From Tetradesmus obliquus (taxonomy: Eukaryota > Chlorophyta > Chlorophyceae > Sphaeropleales > Scenedesmaceae), in the NCBI GenBank assembly GCA_030272155.1, contig CP126193.1, forward strand, positions 7,936,001 to 8,000,000: a stretch of 64,000 nt of DNA, given 5' to 3'. The position numbers and the translations under genes are program-made. Each line of letters starts with the position of its first letter. Positions within the stretch are counted from its first letter, which is position 1. The notes under the pieces were generated by a model that worked only from the letters and a program-made list of their open reading frames with translations, searched no databases and had not been told where the DNA came from. Shown piece after piece: positions 22,285 to 33,100 of the stretch.

Positions 22285-22436
22285 GGCGGCAAGGTGTGAG
22301 GCGGCAAGGTGTGAGGCGGCAAGGTGTGAGGCGGCAAGGTGTGAGGCGGCAAGGTGTGAGGCGGCAAGGTGTGAGGCGGCAAGGTGTGAGGCGGCAAGGT
22401 GTGCACACCTCAAGTGAGGTGGCAAGGTGTGACGTG
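22273..22436 (+). repeat. 15-bp minisatellite overlapping a stop codon
   Basis: Nine near-perfect copies of a 15-base unit (GGCAAGGTGTGAGGC), starting at 22273 and every 15 bases to 22393. A tenth, degenerate copy follows at about 22421. The first copy carries the last two codons and the TGA of the LPA1-like gene. Because the unit is 15 bases, every copy repeats the same codons and TGA in the same frame. Confidence 0.97.
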
Positions 22437-23592
22437 GCAGCATGTGAGCGCATGGCGGCTTCAGCAGTTGATTGATTATTGCCTTTGCTGTGATTGACTG
22501 CATGGTAGGCGGCGTGGGAGCCAACAGTTTTGGGTGTCGTGTACTGCAGATGGCAGCCATCAGCAGATGCTGAGTCTAAAGCAACAAATCAGTTTTGTTG
22601 GTTGTGTTTTGGGTTTTTTACTCGACTCAAAGACACGCGGCAGTTTTGCAGAGTGCCTGGAACCAGCAGGCCCGCGCGCAGCGTTGTCACAGTTGAGCAT
22701 GCACCATGCCCACGCAGCTTGCAATTGGCAAAGCGTCAGAACTCAAACTGGGCATATTTGCGCTTAGCATACTCCATGTTTGTGGTGTGGCTGTGTCACA
22801 CAACGCTTTGATGGCGCACTTGACGTGTATGACAAAGATGCAAAAGAGCTGCATGCTGCATGCTATGGTATATCAGAACTGGGCTGCGCCATGAAGCACT
22901 GCTTGGCCAAGCACTGTGTGGCTTGGATGTTCGTACTACAGCCATGTCTGCGCAATGCACGTGGCGCTGTTAATTACTGAGCGCTGGGTGCCGGGGTGCT
23001 GTTGGTTACATGGTTGTGGCCAGTTGGCCTTCAAGATCTCACCTGCTGGCAAAATTTTGCAATTGGTAGGTCACATGCCAGGTGTGTCGTATCAACTGAA
23101 TGTACGTCGCTGCCTTCCGGTTGCTGTTGTAATCAGCCTGTGCTCTCTTTTACTTGGTCTCATCGATGCTGAGACGTCTGTAACTCTCACATTTGCAGTT
23201 GCAGCACTGCCAGGTCATGTGGTCAACATTTAACTAAAGACAACCAGTCACATACGACAGCCAGTCAAAGTATGTCAAGTGCACTGCATGGGCCAAACCA
23301 GGCTGCAACAAGCTGTGACGGACACTGGAAGGTGCGTAGTTATGCTTTTACCATGCTTAGAATCGTCCTATTTACACTGGAGCCACCATCAAATTGATGC
23401 GTATTCCGACCCAGTGCTATGTATACATTCTCTACATAGAGAAGAAGAACAGTATACTGTTCTGTACTAGTACATGCGTCTGCCAAGTTGAAGGTGCATT
23501 GCAGACATACAACCGACAATCAACACCAGCCAGGGAAAGGGCCAATGGTACACCCCCCAAGCCCCCTCCACCCTGTCATCACTCTTCCAGCG
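22437..23592. other. Convergent intergenic region (3' UTRs)
   Basis: Lies between the 3' ends of the LPA1-like gene (+) and the formiminotransferase gene (-). No coding exon is supported. TGTAA on the + strand at 23128-23132 could end the LPA1-like transcript. Confidence 0.4.
23372..23376 (-). terminator. Candidate TGTAA poly(A) signal of the formiminotransferase gene
   Basis: TTACA on the + strand, 217 bases past the minus-strand stop, a typical algal 3' UTR length. Confidence 0.4.
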
Positions 23593-25455
23593 TCACTGCA
23601 GCCCCGCCTTGCGTGCCGCCTCCAGCAGCTCAGCCGGCAGCTTGTTGGTCACGTAGCCGGGGCCAGGCGGCGGCATGCCATGCTGCGCTGCTGCAGCAGC
23701 AATGGCAGCCATCACCTGCTCTGCGCCAGCACCCCTGGCCGCTGCTGCTGTCTGAGGATCAGCTGACCCTCTGCTGCTGTCGCTGCTGCTGCTGATGTGG
23801 CTGCTGCTGCTGCCTGTGGTCCAGTCCATGCCGATGAGGTTGGTGGCCACCTCAATCACGCCCGGCCCATGCTGCAGTGCCATGGCCTGCAGGGCAGCAA
23901 GATGGCAGGCAGAGGATTGAGCGCTCGCATCCAAGCTGCTTAGATGCGTAATGAGCATGCACGCTCTCAGCAGCTTTGCCAGCAGTAGGGTTACATCTTC
24001 ACATCATGTCCGAGCGTACGCTGCTAGCTAAGCGCTACGACAACAACACCAGTGCAGACATGTGAGCCAAGCTGGCACGCTGCTGCAGTGCAGTCACAAC
24101 AGCTGCTGCGCAGCATCTCATTCTGTGTCATACATTGCAGCGACAGCGGCACCCACCTCCACTCCTTTCAGGCCGCCACCACGCGTGGACACTGCCCTGG
24201 CCACAGCAGCAGCAGCAGCCCTGTCTGCAGTGAAGAGTGGCACGTTGAAGTTCACCACCCAGGGCACTGCCCCCAGTGTCACCACACCAGCAGCAGGCGG
24301 GGCACTGCTGGGCCCCGCATCAGGCGGGTAATGGCTCAGCTGCTGCTCTGGTAAACTGCCTGCCCAGTCAGCTGGCTTGCTGCTGCTCTTACAGCCACAG
24401 CCACTGCTGCCGCTGCTGCTGCTGCTGTTGGCTTTGAAGTAACCTGCAAGTGCACAGCACACAGGGCAGGCCAGGCGCGTGCTTAGCACAGCAGCAGTTG
24501 AACAGGTGAGGCAAGACGGCAGCTGTGAACGGCTGCAGGATGCTGGCCACATGTGACATCAGCGCAACATGCCGTGCAGCAGCCAGGCAGGCAGGTGGGC
24601 CAGGCGCTGCTGCTCACCCAGCTGCCGCCGTATCTCAGCCAGCCGCCTGCCTGCAGGGTGTGCAGCGCCGTAGTAGTACACCGGCAGCCCAAAGGGCGCT
24701 GCTGCGAGCTGCTGGCCGAGTGAGGTGGCTGCGTCTGCTGCCTGCTGCAGCGTGGCCTGCTGCCCCAGGGGGTGCAGTGAGACGTGGTCCAGCACACCCA
24801 GCCGTGGGTGGTCTGCTGCATGGCTGCGCAGGTCCAGCGCTGACAAGGCTGCTTCGGCAACAGCCAGCACTGCTGCTGTGAGCTGCAGCGCACAGTAACA
24901 ACACAGCACGATGAGTGTTTGGTGCAAGTGATGATGTTTCTCTTGAGTGCTGCTGCTGCAAGCAAAGTGTCAGGGTGTCAGTTCAAGGTGAGTCCTACTG
25001 TTGCTGCTGTTTTGTGCTGCTTGTTGGTTGCAGTGTACTGTGCTTCCTCACAGCACTGCCAACCTGTCAAGTATGAGGTCACCCTACCTCCGCACTGTTG
25101 GTGGCCACCAGAGTCAGTCCTGTCCTGTTGTACGGTGCATCGACAAATGTGTTGGCTAAGGCTACCCTTGGCACCCTCTGACACAGCTCCTGCATTTACA
25201 TGAGCACGGGGAAAAGTCAGTGGAGCCAGCAGCACCGCGTCTGTGGACCTTCCAGTTGCATGGCAGCAGCCCACACAGCCTACCTCTAACCGCCGAATCA
25301 GCTGCACATTGCGGCCCTCTGATATATACACATTGCAACCTACAATCATGAAACAAACCAACGTTGAGAATGTGGCTGTGAACGCGACAGCAGCAACAAC
25401 AGCAGCAGCAGCAGCACTGACCCAGCAAACGGGAAAGCGCCATGACGTTCAGCAC
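23593..25455 (-). CDS. Glutamate formiminotransferase-like protein (FTCD N-terminal half)
   Basis: Six exons: 25455-25422, 25339-25284, 25189-25088, 24882-24618, 24443-24157, 23886-23593; about 345 residues, all phases agreeing. Family marks in order: CNVYISEGRN (folate-dependent FT opening motif), NTFVDAPYNRTGLTLVAT, SHAADHPRLGVLDHVSLHP (holding the conserved catalytic-type His), GLPVYYYGAAHP, and TLGAVPWVVNFNVPL. Known enzymes move the formimino (or formyl) group between formiminoglutamate and tetrahydrofolate. The cyclodeaminase half of animal FTCD is absent and the length fits the FT part alone, as in plant relatives. A Ser-rich insert sits in exon 5 and another in exon 6. The first exon is only 34 bases, so the true start could be further upstream. 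Substrate in algae is uncertain because a classical histidine-degradation route is not evident. Confidence 0.87.
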
Positions 25456-25640
25456 GTATCACCAAAACACAACAAATGCGTATCGCATGAAGCAGGCAAC
25501 ATCGGTGCCAGGTGACGTCCAGTTATGTGATTACGCATTTGAAAAACCCTTGCCAGACGACCCGCCTAGCTACCACGGGTGCAGTTGAACTGCAGGAATA
25601 GCACTGCTTAGCGCAGTCCACACATACGTAACAGGCCTTT

Positions 25641-26584
25641 ATGTCGTTGATACCAGACGATTACGAGATCGTGCCTGAAGCACCTCTTCTTTCGATGATG
25701 AACAGCATCCTTCTGCAAACTGCAGGCAACGTCACACTGTTGATGCTGATGGCTCCGCTGCATGGAACCGCCTGCCATTTGTATTGGAGCTTCTTCCTAC
25801 AATGCAGCAAGGACACCAGCACATGTAGCAGGCCCAGCAGATGGTGTGCTGCGCGGCTGAAAGGTGACACAGCTGGGCAACTCCCTCAGGCTGTAGACGT
25901 GACCTACAGATGTATCAGCAGCTTGGCAAAGGTGAGCACGTTCAGGAGGAAACTTCTAGCTGGCAGCATGTGTATTGAGCGTTTCCACTGTGTGCGGCAG
26001 CTGCATGTTGAGCATGGTTTTGCCGTTGCCGACCTGTACAGACCTCAACGCTATCCGCACCCTGAACGGCTGTATCACCACAAACAGGACCTAAACAGGC
26101 ATACGTCTGGCTCCTTGGAGAAGCAGACATCTGTGATTGCATGTGTAGCCAAGGAGCACTTCAAGCAACCAGACAGTCAGCACCCAATCAAACAGGCTCC
26201 CAAGTCATACAGCTGTGGCCCTGCATCCCATGATTTCATGACTTAGCCGGTGCCTGGGTAGCCTGCAGGTGACTGCTTGCCCAGGCAGCTATAGACCCTG
26301 ATGCAGCTGAGGGCTCCATGGAGCTTTTGGCCAAAAGCCTGAGCAAGATGACAGCGTTGCCAATTTTGAACCAGATTCACGCAATCCACTGCAGATCCCA
26401 TCCTCTGATGATCCACACTCCACACAGTGGATGCTTAGGCTTTGACTGTCAGCTGAAAGCAGTCGCTGACAGTGACAAAGGCTGTAGCAGAAACCCTAAC
26501 CGTGTGCGGAACCGTTCGCAGCAAGCGGTTACCATCTTATTGATTTTATTTGTTTGCATTGCCTGCTTTGGTAGCATAGATTGA
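25641..26584 (+). CDS. Doubtful small gene, possibly tail-anchored protein
   Basis: An open frame runs from ATG 25641 (MSLIPDDYEIVPEAPLLS) to 26246. A second frame, 26318-26584, ends in a hydrophobic stretch (AVTILLILFVCIACFGSID) preceded by basic residues, like a C-terminal membrane anchor. Several GT and AG sites could join them (for example donor near 25932, acceptor near 26296), but I could not fix one phase-consistent chain. The sequence is less GC-rich than sure exons around it. It might be a separate small gene or leader exons of the giant gene downstream. Nothing in it matches a family I know. Confidence 0.25.
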
Positions 26585-27169
26585 AGCAGACAAGCAAAGC
26601 GTCAGGCTTCGTTCACGTCCAGTACAGGCTTGTATGCACAAGCAACGCACGAAACTTCAGTCTCTTCCTTACGTCGTCAAAGTTTTCAACAACATAGTTA
26701 CAGGGGTTCCTTTAATGTCGACTTCACTGTACAGGTAGGTGTTTTGGCTTGACTCAGTCTTCTGCTGCGAAATGAGACCGCAGCTTGCAGTAGATGACGC
26801 AACAGACAATCATATACAGCTAGTCTAGCAGTGAATGTGCAGGCAAAGCTAGTTGGTGTCGCGGGAGTGCTGCTGCTCTGCATGTATTGAACATGGAAGT
26901 CAACAGCACCTGGCGACTGGTGCATGCCACTGCTACACCCATCAGTCTTTGTTGCACCTCCATTAGCAGCTGTATAGAGGTCTGCAGGCAGATTACTGGC
27001 GTCACCTGAGTCGCCCCTGGGCACCTGATTGCGTCGTTGGCAGGCAATCTAGTGCTCCCTCAGGGCTGCGAGTGTGCTCATGCAGACGTACTGCTTTCTC
27101 TGAACATGGCCCTGTCTGCTTTGATTGTGCAGGCACGGCGCTGTGTAGGTGAAATCGAGTTCCTGCAGC
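26585..27169. other. Spacer before the giant gene
   Basis: No coding exon is supported. A splice-acceptor-like tcctgcag lies just before the ATG at 27170, so a leader exon or 5' UTR intron is possible. Confidence 0.35.
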
Positions 27170-30100
27170 ATGGAAGAGCAGGACAACCATGTCTGTCCTG
27201 ATCCAAGGAGCCTGAGGGGCGATGTGCCTGCCCAGCCACTACCACAGCCCTCCCAGAGCTGCAGTGATGGCACGTCCTCCGACTCTGGTGCCTCGCGGAG
27301 CAGCAGCGGCACAGAACGCGCAGGCAACAGCACGCGCAGGTCTAAACAGCAGCAGGGTTATTCAGCTAGCCCCATTCCCAGCTCATCGGCAGGGCCTGTG
27401 AGGCCGTTCGGCCAGCAGCAGACAGGTGGCCTGGCAGAATTGACGTTGCTCGAGGCAAGCCTGCAGGCAGACGGCACCACCAATGCTCCTGCCAAAGACC
27501 TTGCAGATGTTTCACATCGCCTGAAGAAGCTGGAGCGCGCAGTCAAGGCACACCTGCTTGCAGGACAGCGTGGCTTGTCAAGCGGTGGCGGCAGCATACT
27601 GGCATCTGCATCTGGTGCTCAGCAGCACAGCATGACAGGTGCAGACGCAACAGCTAGCTTTGGCAGCCCGGTGTTTGCACCATCCAGTGCCGATGGTGCT
27701 GGTGCAGCAGCTGCTGCAGCAGCAACGGGCCCACGCCTGTCTGAGCGGGTGCACCTACGTGAAACCCTGTCAGGCCTCAAGACAGACATCGCAGACCTGG
27801 CAGTGCGCCAGGTAGAGGCACAGATGCTGCAGCAGCGTGTGCTGCGGCTTGAAGCTGTGATCGCTGGCATGGGTGGTCTTGGTGCCTTGACAGGTGTTGC
27901 AGGACATGCTGGCATAGGCATGGCCAGCGGGTTCAGCAGCTTTGCGGGGAGCGTGGTGGCTGGAGGCAGCGTGCTGGGAAGTGCTGCTAATGCCAGGCCT
28001 GAGCCAGCACCCAGGCTGACGCGTGCTCCATCTGGTGAGTTGGTTGAGTCTTGTCCTGTTCTGTTTGGCATGCGCATGCATTCAACCAGTTGCGGACCTT
28101 GATGTTTTTGGCAGCTTCGGCCTGTCACCCCTTAGCAGCATTATGTCCTTCCACCTGACTGCTGCGCCTGTGTCTGCTGCAATGTTCTCTCTTGTACTGT
28201 TGCACTTGTGCGCTCCCTGACTGCTGTGCTCACGCCTGTTTCTGTGCGGCTGCTGTTGTTGCAGATGTGTCTGTGCTGGCTGACCGCCTGCACGGCATGG
28301 AGGGCCTGATGAGAGAGCTGGCACAAGCCCAGGTAGCCAACACAGCAGTGCTGCAGCAGATTGGCGGCAGGCTACCCTCGCCCGTGCCACCATCACCTGG
28401 CAGCCACATCAGCAGCAGCCACGCTGTGCCTGCCGGTGGCTTTGGGGAGTTTGCGGCAGCAGGCGACTACAGGGGCTCTCCAGGTGTGTTTGGCAGCCTT
28501 GAATGTGGTGCTCGACAGGGCACAACCGCTCATGTGCATCGTTGTGTTGTTGAACATCAGCAGCAGCAGCTTTGCTCACATGAAGGGATCGTCAACAATC
28601 TTGTCTTGCGTTGTGCAGCAGCATGTGGCTGGCAACCCTGTTTGACCCAAGTCGAACACTTCCCGCGATTCTGCTGCATCCGCTGCTCGTTCATGCCTGC
28701 AGCTCGCTCCCAGCCAGCACGCCCGCCTTCCTGCCCGCTGACTGGCGGCGTCCTCAACGGCCCCTTCGCAGCGAGCCCATGTGCTGCGCAACCCCGCCAC
28801 AGGGCACCGTCACCAGACATCGTTTGCTCCTATGGCAACTCCTACGCCAGTGTTCATGCCCAGACCAACACCAGCGTGCTGTCCAGTACTAGTGGCTATG
28901 CACGCTCTCACGCTTCCTCCAGCGTTGGGCCCTTGCCTGCAGCAGCAGCAGCTCCTGGTAGCTATCTAGCAATGCCAGAGATGCAGCAGCAGCAGCACAC
29001 TGGCAGCCCAGGCGTGCAGCAGCAGGAGCAGTGGTCACCATGGCAGCAGCAACCTGAACAGCAGCGCACAAGCCAGCACGCGCAGTTTCAGCCCCAGCCC
29101 CAGCAGCATTGGCAGGTGGAGGTGGTGCTGGCAGGCCATGATGCTGACATCGCCAGTGTCAAGGGTGCAGTGCAACGCCTAGAGCAGGACCGGCATGCAG
29201 CCATGGCTGCATCTGATGGTATGGCTGCTCAGCTGAACAACCTGGCACAGCGTGTTGACGTACTTGAGCAGACTGCTGCAGCAGCAGCAGTCAGCGCCGT
29301 GCAGTCCACGACTGCTACAGTTGCAGCCCTGCCTGAGTCAGGCAGTCCAGCGGCCGGCTTTGGCAGCATTGGGCTTGCAGGACGAGCAAGCACTGCGGTT
29401 GCCCCTGCTGTTGGCATGCTGGACCAAGCGGACCTTGTGTCTGCAATCGAGGGCCTGGCAGCTGATGCAGTACAGGGCGCCGCCAAGCTGGAGGCACTGG
29501 AGGGTGCCTACCATGAAACTGCTGGGCAGCACGGCGATAGTCTGCTGGAGCTGCGGGGCACTACTGATCAACTGGCAGCCAAGTTGCAGCAGGTGCGTGG
29601 AGCGGCTGCAGTTTACACCTGCAGCAATTAGGTTGCAACAGTGTTTAATGACTGCCTCCTGCGCTTTGGCTGGGACATCTTTGCTTTGGGCCGCCCTGTC
29701 ATTGCTGTTCAGCTGCGCTGCTCTGTTGAGGTATGGCAATTCTATCATGTGGTCCCTGATCTACTTGCCCCGACGTGGTGCTGACAATCTCACAATGTGC
29801 TGTTATCACCATCATTGCCGCCTGCCCCAGGTGTCAAACAATCTGAATGAGTTGTCCTCCAAGGTCATCTGCATGCAAGACACTGCAAGCACCCCATGTG
29901 CAGCGCCCGCAGCAGATGCACTTGTGTACGAGGCTACCGCCATCAGCACAGCGCAGCCTAGCAACGCTCTCATTCAGCAGCAGGTGGCGGAGCAGCTTCT
30001 GAGCAGCGACAGCTTTGTGCAGATGGTGAACGCTCGTGTTGAGCAACTGCCGCAGGAGCGAGTGGAAGCAGCGGTGTCAGCACAGCTGGCAGACGCAGCT

Positions 30101-33100
30101 GGACATGCAGCCGAGGCAGCAGCTGCTGCTGCAGCAGCAGCAGGTGCTGCTAGCAACCCTGCTCAAATCAGCAGCAGCCTGCTGCCCCTGTCAGCAGAGC
30201 ACTCTGCACAGCGCTGCTCCGTAGAGGATGCAGGGGTGCCAGCAGCCGCCGCAACTGCATTGCCATGCCCATCACCGCGTGTGCTAATAAAGCTGCAAGC
30301 AGCATTTGATGCACTGGCAGAGCGGCTGGCAGGCCTACAGGCACAAGCAGCTGCTGGGCAGGCTGAAGTGATTCAGGAAGCGCTGCAGCACCTGCACAGT
30401 AGGCTACTGCAGGTAGAGGAGCTTGTTGCAGCACAACAGGCAGGGCAGCAGGAGGATATCACCAACCATCAGCAGGTCCTTGCCGCAGTTGCAGAGCAGG
30501 CTGAAGACACAGCGGTTGCTGACGAGGCATTGCGCGAAGAGGCAGCTGTGCAGTCGCAGCAGCAGCAGCAGCAGCAGCAGCTGCAGGCACTGCTGGATTC
30601 AGAGGACTCTGAAGAGACAGGAAGTGTCATCATCAGGGAGGACAGTCGGCAGCACCTCAGCAGCCACGAGTCAGTCCGCCGCGCTGGCAGCGAGCAGTTC
30701 TACAGCTCAGAATCTGGCCAACCCAGCGACAACGAGACAGTGCCTGCTGCTGTGGCCGTCTGCACGTCAGCTCCAGCGACTGGAAGCACTGACTGCAGCA
30801 TGGAAGCAGCTGCTGCTGAAGCACAGCAGCAGCAGCCCTCACCAGGCATGGCTGTGCGCATCCTGAGCTCAGACATGGGTGAAGATGGCCGCCCCAGCCT
30901 GGCCCCTGCAAGCGCAGCAGCACCAACAGCTGTAGCAGGAGCTGCGCCTAGCATGATACACAGCAGCAGCGGTGGGGCCAGTGCCATTGCTGTGCTTGTG
31001 TCCGCTGATGCCACAGCCAGCAGGAGTGCTAGCACTGACCTGCTTGAAAGGCAGGTGGCAGCTCTGCAGCAGGAGATGCACAGCCACCAGCTGTTGGCTG
31101 TGCAGGGAGCAGTGGAGGACATGGGCAGGCAGATGGCAGCTGTGCAGCAGGCGCTTATGCAGCAGGCAGCACTGATTGAGCATCAGAGGGCGGCTGCAGC
31201 AGCATCATTTGCACTGCTGGCGCCACTCGAACCACGTGTGAGTGACCTGGCAGGGCAGGTGGCCGCTCTGAGCAATGCGGCAGCACAGCAGCCAGCGCGG
31301 CTTGAGGAGCTTCAGCATGAGATTGAGCAGCTTTCACGGCAGCTGGCGCAAGTAAATGAAGGTGCAGCTGACGAGTCTGAGCTGGAAGAGCTGAAGCTGC
31401 AGCTGGATCAGGTGCTGGAGCGGCAACAGCAGGTGCAAGCACAGTTAGCAGAGCAGGCAGCACACGCCGCGCAGGCAGCAGCTAGCTCTGCCGCCACGGA
31501 TGCAGCAGGAGAGGCAGAGGTGCCAGCTACAGAGGCAGATGAGTCAGCAGCTGTCAACAGCAGCAGTGCAGAGACAAACGTGAAATACGATACACCTCCA
31601 GCACCTGCAGAATTGGTGGCTGCTCTGGAGGCGTCTGTGCAGCAGCAGCTGGCCTCCACTCAAGAAGCCCTCGCTAAGTTGCAGGAGCAGCTGGAAGGCC
31701 GAGTAGCCGAGGCAGCTGAACAGGCAGCGGCAGCAGCGGCAGCGGCAGCTGGCCACAGCGCAGATGCAGAGGCATTGTCAGGGCGTGCCGGCGAGCTTGC
31801 AGAAAAGCTGGCAGCTCTTGAGGCAGCAGTGGCTGATAGCAAGTCAACAACAGAGGGCTTCATCAGTCAACATATGGGTGATCTGCAAGCCACAGCTGCT
31901 GAGCAAGCAACCCAGCTTCAAGAGCAAGCAGAGGCAGTGGCACACGTGCTTGCTGAGGTAAGCCAAGCCAAGGCAGCACAGGCGGAGGAGTTGCAGCAGC
32001 TGAGGCAGCAGCTGGGAGCATTGACGGAGGCCTTAGCAGCCTCAGCTTCTGCGCAGGGCCAGCTGCAGGCCTCCCTGTCAGGCCAGCTGGAGGCGAGGGC
32101 ACAGCAGCTGCGCCAGGAGCTTGATGATGCTCTGGCACCTCTGCAGCAGCAGCTGGCAGCAGCAGGGCAGCAGCTGGCAGAGCACACAGACGCGCTGGCT
32201 GGCTGTGCCAAGTCGTCAGTGCTTGCAGGAGTGGTGGCAACCCTGCAGATCCTGCCTGGAACCGTGGAAGGTGTTGCAGGCAGGCTGGATGAGCTAGCAC
32301 AGATGCAGCGAGCTGCAGAAGGGCAGCTGAATGCAGCGCAAGAGCAACACTTTGTGCTGCATGAGCAGATGGCATCCTTGCAGCAGTATGTAGAGCGTCT
32401 GGCAACCAGCATAGATGGCCACAAGGGTGAAACAGCAGAGCAGCTGCAGCAGCTGCTTGCGCCTGTACACACAGAGCTTCGGCAGTTGCAGCAGCATAGG
32501 ACGGCACTGGCGGAAGCACAGGAGCAGCAGGCAGATGCTGTGCAGCGCTTGGGAGCAGCTGTTGGCGGCATCAGGGATGATGTCATGGCTGCACTGTCAC
32601 ACAGCAGGGAGGAACTGGTTCAGGTGGGTAAGCTGGACTGTCTTGTGCATGCAAATCAAAGCATTGTCGATTATGGCTCAGCGTGTTACCTGCCATCCTT
32701 TGCTGTGATATGACGCAACTCCAGCAGTGCTCAACAAAACAAAACACATCCTGCATTTGCTGCTATTGCTGGCACTTTTGCGCATTGCAGCTGTGGGTTG
32801 AGCTCCTCTGTAGGCAGTCATCTGACAAGTCATCTGTCCTGCTTCTGCCTGCACCTGGTGTGTGAACACTGCAGAGCATTGATGAGCTGCAGGGCGTGGT
32901 CTCTGAGCGCTGCCTCAAGACCGACCAGCTTGGCGCCATCTTTGCTGCCAGGGACAACATGTACGGTGCCTGGATGAAGATGCAGGCAGTCTTTGAGTCT
33001 AACAAGAGCCAAAATGGAGGCAGGACAAGCCGTGTCTCAGGATCCCTGTTCAAGATGAGGCCCAGCCTGACACTGTCACCCGTAGAGTCAGTGCTCAGCG

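Noticed and set aside
22273-22436. CRISPR-like array of regular repeats
   Set aside because: The repeats are head-to-tail 15-base units with no spacers, in a eukaryotic gene end. It is a minisatellite.
25370-25455. Minus-strand frame with ten consecutive Cys
   Set aside because: It is an antisense reading of a CAG run in the first intron of the formiminotransferase gene. The true exon ends before it at a clean donor.
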